Below, in pieces: positions 1-8,181 of a stretch of DNA of 34,874 nucleotides. The number at the start of each line of letters is the position of its first letter. Within the stretch, counting starts at the first letter, position 1. Origin of the DNA: JBDZVM01 sp040255675 (GTDB lineage Bacteria > Actinomycetota > Actinomycetes > Acidothermales > Acidothermaceae). The position numbers and the translations under genes are program-made. Location: contig JBDZVM010000040.1 in the NCBI GenBank assembly GCA_040255675.1, forward strand, positions 1 through 34,874, read 5' to 3'. A model generated the notes under the pieces. It saw only the letters and a list, made by a program, of their open reading frames with translations, was not told the DNA's origin and ran no database searches.

Positions 1-108
1 GAAGCCGCCTAGCCGTCCGGTGCCGGGCGGCGACGGCGGCGACAGTCCAGCATGGAAGCAGCCTAGCCGTCCGGTGCCGGGCGGCGACGGCGGCGACAGT
101 CCAGCATG
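1..108 (+). repeat. 54-base tandem duplication in dnaE2
   Basis: Bases 1-54 and 55-108 are the same 54-base unit with a single mismatch near the start (GAAGCC versus GAAGCA). The unit is 18 codons long, so the reading frame is kept and the segment PSRPVPGGDGGDSPAW appears twice in the protein. The second copy runs into SRKRQPYEP, the order I know from other DnaE2 proteins, so the first copy is the extra one. More copies may lie left of the window. Confidence 0.95.
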
Positions 109-3100
109 GTCACGCAAACGCCAACCCTACGAGCCTATTGACCTTCCGCCGCCGGCGAAAGACCGCGTTCCCTATGCCGAGTTGCATTGTCACTCAAATT
201 TCAGTTTTCTCGATGGCGCCAGCGAACCCGAAGAACTCGCCGAAGAGGCTGCCAGGCTCGGCCTCGACGCGCTCGCGATTACAGATCACGACGGCTTCTA
301 CGGTGTGGTGCGCTTCGCCGAGGCGGCCGCCGAATTAGGTGTACGCACGGTATTCGGCGCGGAGCTGTCGCTCGGCTTACGCACGCCACAAAACGGCATC
401 GCCGACCCTGAGGGGGAGCACTTGCTCGTGCTGGCTCGCGATCTCGAAGGTTATCGACGATTGTCGATGGCGATCAGTGCCGCTCAACTGGCCGGCAAGG
501 AGAAAGGACGACCGTGCTACGACCTTGCCGCCTTAGCCGACGCGCATGGTGGCCACTGGGCTATTTTCACTGGCTGCCGCAAGGGTCGGGTGCCGAAAAC
601 CCTTGCTGAGCAAGGGTTTTCGGCAGCTTCGAAAGAACTCGACCAGCTCGTCGAAATGTTCGGGCTAGCCAACGTCTTTGTCGAACTGACCGATCACGGA
701 TACCCCCTTGATTCCACTCGCAACGACATGCTGTTTGAATTGGCAGAGAGCCGACGACTCGACGTCGTCGCCACCACCAATGCGCACTACGCCACTCCCG
801 ATCGCGGCAAGCTCGCGGCGGCGCTGGCCGCCGTCCGGGCTCGTCGTAGCCTCGACGAGATCGACGGGTGGCTGCCGCCTGCCGCTACGGCGCACCTGCG
901 ATCGGGCACTGAGATGGCGAAGCGGTTCGCGCGGTATCCGGGCGCGGTCGAAACGGCTGCCGAATTAGGCAAAGAATGTGCCTTCGACCTACGGCTCGTC
1001 GCCCCGAGATTGCCCGACTTTCCAGTGCCGCCAGGGCACACCGAGATGAGTTACCTGCGCGCTCTTACTATGAAGGGCGCCCTGGAGAAGTACGGTCCGC
1101 CGCGAGCCGAACGCCAACCCGGCGCCTACAAGCAGATCGAGCACGAACTCGACGTTATCGAAAAGCTTGATTTTCCAGGTTATTTCTTGGTTGTTTGGGA
1201 GATCGTCGAGTTTTGCAAGGCAAACAACATCTTGTGCCAAGGTCGTGGTTCGGCGGCCAACTCGGCGGTCTGTTATGCCCTCGGCATCACCAAGGCCGAC
1301 CCGGTGTTCTTCAAGCTATTGTTCGAACGCTTTCTCGCGCCCGAACGCGACGGTCCACCCGACATCGACCTCGACATCGAAAGCGGGCGCCGCGAGGAGG
1401 CTATCCAGCACGTTTACGAGCGCTACGGCCGTACGCGTACCGCGCAGGTGGCCAACGTCATCAGTTACCGGCCGAAATCGGCAGTACGCGACATGGCGAA
1501 AGCGCTTGGTTACTCGCCGGGGCAGCAAGACGCCTGGTCGAAACAGCTCGACCGCTGGGGATCCCTTGCCGCCGAACAAACAGACCATGACGTCCCGGCC
1601 GACGTCGTCGAGTTGGCCGAGCAGGTGCTGCGATTCCCGCGGCACCTTGGCATCCATTCCGGCGGCATGGTGATCTGCGACCGACCGGTCACCGAGGTGT
1701 GCCCGGTCGAATGGGCACGCATGGAAAACCGCACGGTCTTGCAGTGGGACAAAGACGATTGTGCCCGCACCGGCCTGGTGAAATTCGACCTGCTCGGCTT
1801 GGGCATGCTCTCGGCACTGCACGAGACTTTCGATCTGATACACGAACACTACGGAGTCGCACTCGGGCTCGACACCATCCCGCGTGAAGACCCGAAGGTC
1901 TACGACATGCTGTGCGAGGCCGATTCTGTCGGGGTTTTCCAGGTCGAAAGCCGTGCCCAGATGGCCACCTTGCCCCGGCTGAAGCCCCGCGAGTTCTACG
2001 ATCTGGTAACCGAGGTTGCCATCATCAGGCCGGGCCCCATCCAGGGCGGTTCGGTGCACCCGTTCATCCGCCGTCGCAACGGGCTCGAACCGGCGAGTTA
2101 TGCCCATCCGTTGCTGAAGAATTCGCTTGAACGCACTTATGGCGTGCCGCTGTTCCAAGAGCAGGTCATGCAGATGGCGATCGACGTCGCCGGGCTGACG
2201 CCGTCCGAGTCAGACCAGTTGCGGCAGGCGATGAGTTCGAAACGTTCGACCGCGCGTATGGAGAAACTAAGGGGCAAGCTCTACGCCGGCATGGCCGAGC
2301 GGGGTATCACCGGCGCGGTGGCCGACGAGATCTACGAGAAGCTCACTGCGTTCGCGCATTTCGGCTTTCCCGAAAGCCACTCGATCAGCTTCGCCTACCT
2401 GGTCTACGCGAGTTCGTGGCTGAAACTGCACTATCACGCGGCGTTTTGCGCCGCGCTGTTGAACTGTCAGCCGATGGGTTTCTACTCGCCGCAGTCGCTT
2501 GTTGCCGATGCGCGGCGGCACGGCGTCGAAGTGCGGCGTCCGAATATCAACGAAAGCGCCGCCAAGGCAACGCTGCAGCAGACGACGACGGGTGAATTCG
2601 CCGTCCGCCTAGGCATTTCTTCGGTGCGCGGGGTAGGGGAGTCGCTCGCGGGACGAATCGCCGACGGTCGTCCTTACGCCAGCATGGCCGATCTCGTGCA
2701 CCGCATCGGGTTGTCGGAGACACAGGTCGAAGCCCTCGCGACCGCCGGAGCTTTCGACTGTCTCGGCCTTTCGCGCCGCGAGGCCTTGTGGGCGGCTGGA
2801 GCGGCGGCACAAGCGACGCCCGGCAGGCTCGAAGGTGCCGTGCTCGGAGTACACGCGCCAATGCTGCCGGCGATGTCAGACGTCGAGGTCACGGTCGCCG
2901 ACTTGTGGGCCACCGCCGTCACTACCGACCGATATCCCACCCAGCACGTTCGCGCCAAACTCGACGAACTCGGCGTGTTGACGGCGTCCGCGTTGAAAAC
3001 CGCGGAGGCCGGACGACGCGTGCTGGTGGGCGGTGTCGTGACGCATTGGCAGCGTCCCGCCACCGCGAGCGGCACGACGTTTCTCAACCTCGAAGACGAG

Positions 3101-3286
3101 ACCGGCATGGTGAACGTCATCTGCTCCAAGGGGTTGTGGCTTCGCTATCGGCGTACGGCACGCACCGCGGCAGCGTTGCTCGTGCGCGGGCGGTTGGAGC
3201 GAGAGCAGGGTGTGGTCAACGTTGTTGCTGAGCGACTCGAACGCCTGCCGCTGGCGATGAAGAAGGCCTCTCGCGACTTTCGGTAA
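2..3286 (+). CDS. dnaE2: Error-prone DNA polymerase III alpha subunit DnaE2 (5' end outside window)
   Basis: Translesion and mutagenic DNA polymerase of the C-family, acting in damage tolerance. The frame is open to the left edge and the family normally has a short N-terminus before the segment GGDGGDSPAW, so the true start probably lies upstream; a GTG at 20 is the first start inside the window. Counting from that GTG, a PHP domain begins near residue 52 (AELHCHSNFSFLDG, AITDHDGFYG), the polymerase core has RGSAANSA and PDIDLDIE (D448, D450), a third acidic site lies in LVKFDLLGL, and the C-terminus has an OB-fold-like segment. SESHSISFAYLVYASSWLK is typical of DnaE2. Two oddities are a 54-base in-frame tandem duplication at the start and a 35-base palindrome at 591-625. 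Codon use looks more A/T-rich at third positions than in the dcw genes; this was judged by eye. No imuA or imuB is visible. Confidence 0.95.
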   Translation, partial: KPPSRPVPGGDGGDSPAWKQPSRPVPGGDGGDSPAWSRKRQPYEPIDLPPPAKDRVPYAELHCHSNFSFLDGASEPEELAEEAARLGLDALAITDHDGFYGVVRFAEAAAELGVRTVFGAELSLGLRTPQNGIADPEGEHLLVLARDLEGYRRLSMAISAAQLAGKEKGRPCYDLAALADAHGGHWAIFTGCRKGRVPKTLAEQGFSAASKELDQLVEMFGLANVFVELTDHGYPLDSTRNDMLFELAESRRLDVVATTNAHYATPDRGKLAAALAAVRARRSLDEIDGWLPPAATAHLRSGTEMAKRFARYPGAVETAAELGKECAFDLRLVAPRLPDFPVPPGHTEMSYLRALTMKGALEKYGPPRAERQPGAYKQIEHELDVIEKLDFPGYFLVVWEIVEFCKANNILCQGRGSAANSAVCYALGITKADPVFFKLLFERFLAPERDGPPDIDLDIESGRREEAIQHVYERYGRTRTAQVANVISYRPKSAVRDMAKALGYSPGQQDAWSKQLDRWGSLAAEQTDHDVPADVVELAEQVLRFPRHLGIHSGGMVICDRPVTEVCPVEWARMENRTVLQWDKDDCARTGLVKFDLLGLGMLSALHETFDLIHEHYGVALGLDTIPREDPKVYDMLCEADSVGVFQVESRAQMATLPRLKPREFYDLVTEVAIIRPGPIQGGSVHPFIRRRNGLEPASYAHPLLKNSLERTYGVPLFQEQVMQMAIDVAGLTPSESDQLRQAMSSKRSTARMEKLRGKLYAGMAERGITGAVADEIYEKLTAFAHFGFPESHSISFAYLVYASSWLKLHYHAAFCAALLNCQPMGFYSPQSLVADARRHGVEVRRPNINESAAKATLQQTTTGEFAVRLGISSVRGVGESLAGRIADGRPYASMADLVHRIGLSETQVEALATAGAFDCLGLSRREALWAAGAAAQATPGRLEGAVLGVHAPMLPAMSDVEVTVADLWATAVTTDRYPTQHVRAKLDELGVLTASALKTAEAGRRVLVGGVVTHWQRPATASGTTFLNLEDETGMVNVICSKGLWLRYRRTARTAAALLVRGRLEREQGVVNVVAERLERLPLAMKKASRDFR
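591..625. repeat. 35-base perfect palindrome inside dnaE2
   Basis: Arms TGCCGAAAACCCTTGCT (591-607) and its exact reverse complement (609-625) are separated by one base. The site lies fully within coding sequence of the PHP domain. As RNA it would form a 17-pair stem, less a few pairs for a minimal loop. Confidence 0.9.
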
Positions 3287-3594
3287 CCGGCTGCAGAGAC
3301 GTGCGGGCAGGTTCGCTCGCCCTTGCGCGACACGGCGAAAAGGCCTTGACCTCGAGGCCTCCGTCTCCTAACGTTGACCGCGTTCGAACATATGTTCGAG
3401 TAAGGGGAAATGGAATGCATCGATCAGGTGGCGGGGTCCAGTTGATCGAGCTTCCATCCGTTGCTCGGGCCGCGGTCCTCGACCCGCCGCGGCTCGGGCT
3501 CGGTGATCGACGTAGTGCTGGGCCCTCCAGGGCGGTGCCACGTCGAGTACTGCGCACAGTTGAGCAGCGGTCATGCGCACATCGGAGGTGTGTT
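3287..3594 (+). other. Gap between dnaE2 and HEPN gene: SOS promoter and long leader or N-terminal extension
   Basis: This stretch holds the LexA box, a putative promoter and a Shine-Dalgarno-like AGGGGA (3403-3408) placed 6 bases before an ATG at 3415. From that ATG the frame stays open for 60 codons and runs in frame into the HEPN gene. The encoded segment includes VQLIELPSVARAAVLDPP and a Cys/Arg-rich end (EQRSCAHRRC). An overlapping ATG at 3410 gives only MECIDQVAGSS. Either the HEPN protein has a 60-residue extension, or this is a transcribed leader. I cannot decide from sequence alone. Confidence 0.5.
3384..3399. promoter_or_regulatory. LexA binding site (SOS box)
   Basis: TCGAACATATGTTCGA is a perfect 16-base palindrome that fits the actinobacterial and Gram-positive SOS box core CGAACnnnnGTTCG. 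TTGACC at 3374-3379 could be the -35 element and GAGTAA at 3398-3403 a weak -10, so the box would lie between them and block the promoter. It lies 98 bases after the dnaE2 stop and points at the downstream HEPN gene rather than at dnaE2. Confidence 0.85.
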
Positions 3595-4050
3595 ATGCCG
3601 GTCGTTTCGAGCCCGAGGCAGTCGACAGCACCGTTCAACGCCGCTGCCGAACAGCTCCTTGCGGCGGCGCGTCGAGGTCTCGCCGCCGCCACGGCTTCGT
3701 CGCGGGTCGGCGAGCGCTACGCCACCGCGCACCTCGCGGCTTTGCGATGTGCGGCCGCCATCCTCGCGGCCCGAGCCAGACCCGAGATTTCCGCGGCCGG
3801 GCGCGATCGGCGTCCACGAAACGCATGGGCGCTGCTGACGGTCGTCGCGCCTGAGTTCGCCGAATGGGCAACCTTCTTCGCCTCCGGTGCCGCGAAACGC
3901 GCGGCCGCTGAAGCGGGCATCGACGGGGCCGTCACGGCGCGCGAAGCCGATGACTTAATACGCGATGTCGAAACCTTTCTCGCCTTGGCCGAGACCACGG
4001 TCGGGCTAGGTCACCAAACCGCGCTCACGATCGGCGCGCGCGCAAGCTGA
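3595..4050 (+). CDS. SAV_6107-type HEPN domain protein
   Basis: All-alpha protein of 151 residues that I recognise as the SAV_6107-like HEPN family common in actinobacteria next to DNA repair genes. The HEPN RNase motif RX4-6H is present as RYATAH (R41, H46). A molecular function for the family is not known to me; many HEPN proteins are RNases or toxins. The start at 3595 is backed by GGAGG at 3584-3588 with 6-base spacing, but the frame is open back to an ATG at 3415 that also has a ribosome-binding-like sequence, which would give 211 residues. The LexA box at 3384 suggests DNA-damage induction. The next gene is 139 bases downstream. Confidence 0.8.
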   Translation: MPVVSSPRQSTAPFNAAAEQLLAAARRGLAAATASSRVGERYATAHLAALRCAAAILAARARPEISAAGRDRRPRNAWALLTVVAPEFAEWATFFASGAAKRAAAEAGIDGAVTAREADDLIRDVETFLALAETTVGLGHQTALTIGARAS

Positions 4051-4189
4051 TCCCTAGCCCGCGAAATCGATAAGGTGCGCCCATCGCGTCTCGCATCCCA
4101 GCCGGGCGGTGAGGCGTCGACTAGCGTCGAGCGCATTCCAGGTGGGCACGGCGCAGTCGCGGCACCTTCGATGACAGGGCGGGCGAACG

Positions 4190-4945
4190 ATGGTCGACCG
4201 GATCAGTGCGGGAGCGTCGGTGCGCACCGCGGTCGTGTGGCGCAGCGTGCGGGCGGCCCTGATTCGTTACAGCGAAAGCGTGGGCCGCGCCGAACTGGAC
4301 CTTCTCGACGCAGGCGGCGGTAGCGGTGGCTTCGCCGTCCCGCTGGCACAACTCGGCCATCGGGTCACGGTCGTCGACGCCAGCCCCGACTCACTAGCGG
4401 CGCTCGAACGTCGTGCGGCTGAAGCGCACGTCGGCGAACGCGTGCACGGCATTCAAGGTGACGCCACCAATCTGCTCGACGTCGTCGCGGTAGACGCGTT
4501 CGACGCCTCGATCTGCCACAACGTGCTCGAACTCGTCGATGATCCGGGCGCCGTCCTCCTCGGTATCCGTGCGCTGGTGAAACCTAGCGGTCTGGTGAGC
4601 GTCGTCGTCCCGAACGCTGTCGCGACCGTGCTGCACAAGGCGGTCGCGGGGCGTCTCGACGACGCCGCGCGCGTATTGCGCGATCCCGCCGGCCGGCTGT
4701 CTGCCAGCGACGCCACGCCGAGGCGGTATGTGCGCGACGACATCGAATCTTTGCTGCGAGCCGCTGGTCTCGAGGTCACCTTGGTCGAGGGGGCACGGGT
4801 GTTCGTCGATGTTGTGCCGTCTGAGCTCATCGACTCCGATCCCCGCGCAATCGATGCTCTCGTCGCGCTCGAGTTAGAGGCAGCGAACGTGCCCGCCCTA
4901 CGCGATATTGCCGCTCAGATCCACGTGCTGGCCACGAGGCCGTAG
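4190..4945 (+). CDS. Class I SAM-dependent methyltransferase
   Basis: A 251-residue Rossmann-fold methyltransferase. Motif I is LLDAGGGSGGFAVPLA (residues 38-53), followed by the acidic end of strand 2 (VTVVDASPDSL), a motif II/III region (VHGIQGDATNL) and FDASICHNVLELVDDPGAVL as the motif IV/post-motif region. The C-terminal half with YVRDDIESLLRAAGLEV resembles the CmoM/SmtA-like group. The substrate cannot be told from sequence. It commonly accompanies the SAV_6107 gene in actinobacterial dcw surroundings. The ATG at 4190 has only a weak purine stretch (GGGCG) upstream, so the start is moderately certain. Confidence 0.85.
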   Translation: MVDRISAGASVRTAVVWRSVRAALIRYSESVGRAELDLLDAGGGSGGFAVPLAQLGHRVTVVDASPDSLAALERRAAEAHVGERVHGIQGDATNLLDVVAVDAFDASICHNVLELVDDPGAVLLGIRALVKPSGLVSVVVPNAVATVLHKAVAGRLDDAARVLRDPAGRLSASDATPRRYVRDDIESLLRAAGLEVTLVEGARVFVDVVPSELIDSDPRAIDALVALELEAANVPALRDIAAQIHVLATRP

Positions 4946-5249
4946 GAGCGCAGGGCCCACGGCGACACTGAGCTTGCTGCCCCGCGCCTCCAGAACTGTT
5001 GACGTTTGCCGATAGCAACCTCGACAACTGCACAACACCGGATTCAACCGGTCTACCGGGAAGCGGCTTTCGTCGCCAGCGAGCGGCTCGTATCCTGAAA
5101 GCAGCGACGACCCAACCAGTCGCCGTGGTGCAGCGGAGCTGCCCATCCTGACGATCGACATCCGCCGTTGCACAGTTGGTCCGTACGTCGGTGAAAGCCC
5201 GTCGCGCGTAAGCGGTCTTACGTCGGCGGGGCGGCCTTGGGAGGGCACT
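4946..5249. other. 304-base gap with no recognised gene
   Basis: I see no convincing coding frame, RNA gene or repeat array here. Related actinobacteria often have dinB (DNA polymerase IV) between the methyltransferase and the DUF3040 gene; I find no recognisable dinB remnant. The 3' end carries GGGAGGG shortly before the GTG at 5250, which serves the next gene. Confidence 0.6.
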
Positions 5250-5690
5250 GTGCCGCTCTCGGAGCATGAGCAGCGTGTGCTCGAGCAGATCGAGCGATCC
5301 CTCTACGCCGATGATCCAAAGTTCGCCGCGACTGTCAGGGGCATAGATCCGCATATCCACCAGCGCCGCCGTTACATCCGGGCTGGCGTGCTCGCGTGTG
5401 CCGGCACGGCCGTCGTCGCCGCTGGATTCGTGGTGGGTTACAGCCAGATCGCCGTCGGCGGCTTCGCGGCGATCCTCCTCGCCGCGCTTTACGCGATCGG
5501 GGCCTGGCGGCACGGCATCGACCGAAACCAGCGGCAATCCGCGCGTGGCGAGCGGCGCCGCGGCTGGCGACGGTTTCCTCGCCGCCGGTCGTTGGCCCGA
5601 GACAAGCACGACAAGCACAGCGAGCGGCGCGGGATGATGCAGCGGTTCGAGGATCGCTGGAATCGCCGTCGCGAAACCTACGGCAACTGA
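5250..5690 (+). CDS. DUF3040 family membrane protein
   Basis: A 146-residue protein starting PLSEHEQRVLEQIERSLYADDPKFA, the hallmark N-terminus of DUF3040. Two hydrophobic segments follow (about residues 48-64 and 68-86), then a strongly basic tail rich in Arg and Lys. It is a small two-helix membrane protein of unknown function that is standard near mraZ in actinobacteria. The GTG start has GGGAGGG a few bases upstream. The gene converges on the transglutaminase gene, with a hairpin between them. Confidence 0.9.
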   Translation: MPLSEHEQRVLEQIERSLYADDPKFAATVRGIDPHIHQRRRYIRAGVLACAGTAVVAAGFVVGYSQIAVGGFAAILLAALYAIGAWRHGIDRNQRQSARGERRRGWRRFPRRRSLARDKHDKHSERRGMMQRFEDRWNRRRETYGN

Positions 5691-5692
5691 CC

Positions 5693-5723
5693 CCTCGACT
5701 CGTGGCGTCTGGTTGAGTCGAGG
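5693..5723. terminator. Hairpin between convergent genes
   Basis: CCTCGACTC (5693-5701) and GAGTCGAGG (5715-5723) form a 9-pair stem around a 13-base loop in the 43-base gap between the stops of the DUF3040 and transglutaminase genes. There is no clear T-run on either side, so it is a candidate bidirectional terminator. Confidence 0.5.
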
Positions 5724-5733
5724 TGTCTGGTCG

Positions 5734-8181
5734 TCAGCGCGCGGGCAGCTTCGCGAGCGCAACATCGGCGGCTCGCCGCGCAGCGCCCCGCACATAATCC
5801 GACACCGCGGCGACCACGGCGCCGAACACGCGGCCGGTTGACGGCGGAGCCAGCCGCGCGCGAAGACGCCGTAGCAGCGGTACCGACTGCATCAGCGCGT
5901 CGCGAATCGTTCGCTGATCGGCTCGCGGGTCGAGGCCCTCCAGTCGAACGTCACCCGAGCGCGGATTGGCGTAGCGGGCGAGCTCTTCGGCCCTCGCTAG
6001 CCGAGTGAGAGCCTCGCGTGCCCCGGAGTCGAACGCGAGTCGGCGGGTGGCGAGCAGGGCGGCGGCGGCCCGCCGCGGGGAGTCAAGCATGCCGCGCCAC
6101 TCCAGACCAAGATCGCGCATGTCGTCGTCGAGTTCGAGCCATGCGGCATGGGCCCGATCGACTGCCGTCGCTGCCCGCGCCCAGCGACGGCGGCGCACCC
6201 GCAGGCGAACCAGGGGCGCGCACAACGCGACGAGCAGCAGCAGGAAAAGCACGACGATCCAGCCGATCGGCAGTTTGTCGAAGGCGAAGGAGAATCCGCC
6301 ACCGCTGCCAGAGTCGGAAGGCGTTGGTCCGGTGCCGCCGGGGTTGTGCGCGGAAGGAACCGGACCGCTCGGCGCGGCCGTGTTCACGGGCGGCGTCGTC
6401 GTGGTGGTCGAAGGCGAACCGGTCGGCGAGGTGTAGGCGGGCCGGGTGGTCTGGCCGTCGTCGCGAGGGGTGGGCTCGAAGCGCAGCCAACCCGCACCCG
6501 GGAAGTAGAGCTCGGGCCAGGCGTGCGCATCGGCCGTCGTCACGACGTAGGTGTTCGTGCCCGGCACGTTGCTTCCGGGCGTGAATCCGACGTTGACTCG
6601 CGACGGAATGCCTTCGAGGCGTGCCATCACGGCCATCGTCGCCGCGAACTGCTCGCAGTAGCCGCGCTTGTCAGCGAGGAAGGAGAGCAGGTCGTTCGTG
6701 CCACTGCCTGACTTGGCGTGGAGGTCGTAGAAGAACTGAGTTTGAAACCACGCTTGCAGCGCGACGGCTTTCTGATACGGCGTCGTGGCGTGGGCTCCGT
6801 TCACGACCTGATCGGCGATCGCCTTGATGACCGGGGGCAGCGCGGGTAACGCGAGGTAGCGCGCCATCGACTGGTCGCCCGCGTCTTCGGTGATCGAACT
6901 CAGTACGTCCGGTGTCGGCTGGTACGCCGTGCTGGTGACTTGGTACTTCAGCCGCTGGGTCGTGCTGTGCTTCGAGTACACGACGTAGGTTGTGGGGTTG
7001 TACAACCAATCGCCACGAGCCTTCACCGTGGTCGGAAACATCGGCAGCGGGAGATAAGGCTCTTTCAAAGACGACACCGAGACGCTGGTGGTGACGGTGC
7101 TTGTCGGTTCGATGGTGACGTCGGGGGGTGGCAACGGGTCGCTGGCGTCCATATCGTCGGGCGATGTCAACGCGGCAGGTTCCCATTGCTTGCCGTCGAA
7201 CGCGTCGAGCGTCAGCATGCGCAAGTAATCGGGCGTTCCGGTGGTGGTGTAGGTGAACAGCTGCACGGGGTCTGACTGTTGAAGGTCGCGGCGCATCGTC
7301 ACGATGGGATTGATCGAGGTCGATCCCTTTCCTGATCCGATCCCGGTGCCGTTGGTGTGATGAGTACCGAACCATCCGGCGTGCAACCCCGGGATGATCA
7401 CCGGCACCACCACGGCAACCCCGATCGCGGCAGCGCCGACCCGGCGTCCGACCGACGTGAGCTGGTTCGTGATGACGGCGGGACGGCGCACCGGACGCGC
7501 GGTGCCGTACGCCGGCTGCGGGTAACCCGGGGGGACGCGCGCGGGCGGCACCAGCGGTCGAGCGTACGGCGACGCCTGCGGCCGCTGCGCGCGGACGGGT
7601 CGGCCCCACCGGGTGATCCGATCACGGCCGTCGGCGAGAAGGAGCGCGAGGTACCCGGCCGCGGCGAACACGAACGGCTGCCAGCCGACGCCGTCGTTCA
7701 AGATGGCGGCGGGCACGGTGAACACGGCAAGCAACGGAAGCCCGGCAACGGCCGGACGGCGCAAGCCGGTCGTCAACGTCTCGACCACGATCGTGACGAG
7801 ACCGATGCCGCCGGTGGTCATCAGGCTTAGCCCACGCGTCACCGGCACGGGCGCCGCGAGTTGGGTGGTGTCATTGAAGCCTTGCGACAGCGTGTCGTGC
7901 AAAATGCGCAGCGCGGCAGGCCCGGGAACGACTCCGAGCGGGGCAACTTGGTGGGCGTAAAGCAACGTGATGAGCCCGAGCCAAACCGCGACCATCAACA
8001 GCGGGGCAGCGACCGCGAGGCCCCGGAATCGGTTCGCCAGAGCCGAAGTCGTCGCGACCGCGACCACCATCAAGACCACGCGGGGCAGCCAGCCGTAGCT
8101 GTCGTAGATCGGCAGCAGGCTGAGCGATCCGAGCAGGCTCGCGAGAGCCGAGAACATGGTGATGCGAAGCCGTGGGCTCAT
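5734..8181 (-). CDS. Transglutaminase-like membrane protein (TgpA/DUF3488 type with DUF4129)
   Basis: An 815-residue protein with several N-terminal transmembrane helices (about residues 1-170, plus another near 240-265), a large extracytoplasmic part with the transglutaminase-like core, a Pro/Thr/Ser-rich linker, another helix (WIVVLFLLLLVALCAPLV) and a cytoplasmic C-terminal DUF4129-like tail. Catalytic-type residues are visible: C509 in GYCEQFAATM and H553 in DAHAWPELYF; the third position is Glu in RFEPTPRD where other families have Asp. The ATG at 8181 overlaps the DUF58 stop by 4 bases (ATGA). With MoxR and DUF58 it makes the common actinobacterial three-gene unit. The actual substrate is unknown. 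Confidence 0.92.
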   Translation of the reverse strand: MSPRLRITMFSALASLLGSLSLLPIYDSYGWLPRVVLMVVAVATTSALANRFRGLAVAAPLLMVAVWLGLITLLYAHQVAPLGVVPGPAALRILHDTLSQGFNDTTQLAAPVPVTRGLSLMTTGGIGLVTIVVETLTTGLRRPAVAGLPLLAVFTVPAAILNDGVGWQPFVFAAAGYLALLLADGRDRITRWGRPVRAQRPQASPYARPLVPPARVPPGYPQPAYGTARPVRRPAVITNQLTSVGRRVGAAAIGVAVVVPVIIPGLHAGWFGTHHTNGTGIGSGKGSTSINPIVTMRRDLQQSDPVQLFTYTTTGTPDYLRMLTLDAFDGKQWEPAALTSPDDMDASDPLPPPDVTIEPTSTVTTSVSVSSLKEPYLPLPMFPTTVKARGDWLYNPTTYVVYSKHSTTQRLKYQVTSTAYQPTPDVLSSITEDAGDQSMARYLALPALPPVIKAIADQVVNGAHATTPYQKAVALQAWFQTQFFYDLHAKSGSGTNDLLSFLADKRGYCEQFAATMAVMARLEGIPSRVNVGFTPGSNVPGTNTYVVTTADAHAWPELYFPGAGWLRFEPTPRDDGQTTRPAYTSPTGSPSTTTTTPPVNTAAPSGPVPSAHNPGGTGPTPSDSGSGGGFSFAFDKLPIGWIVVLFLLLLVALCAPLVRLRVRRRRWARAATAVDRAHAAWLELDDDMRDLGLEWRGMLDSPRRAAAALLATRRLAFDSGAREALTRLARAEELARYANPRSGDVRLEGLDPRADQRTIRDALMQSVPLLRRLRARLAPPSTGRVFGAVVAAVSDYVRGAARRAADVALAKLPAR

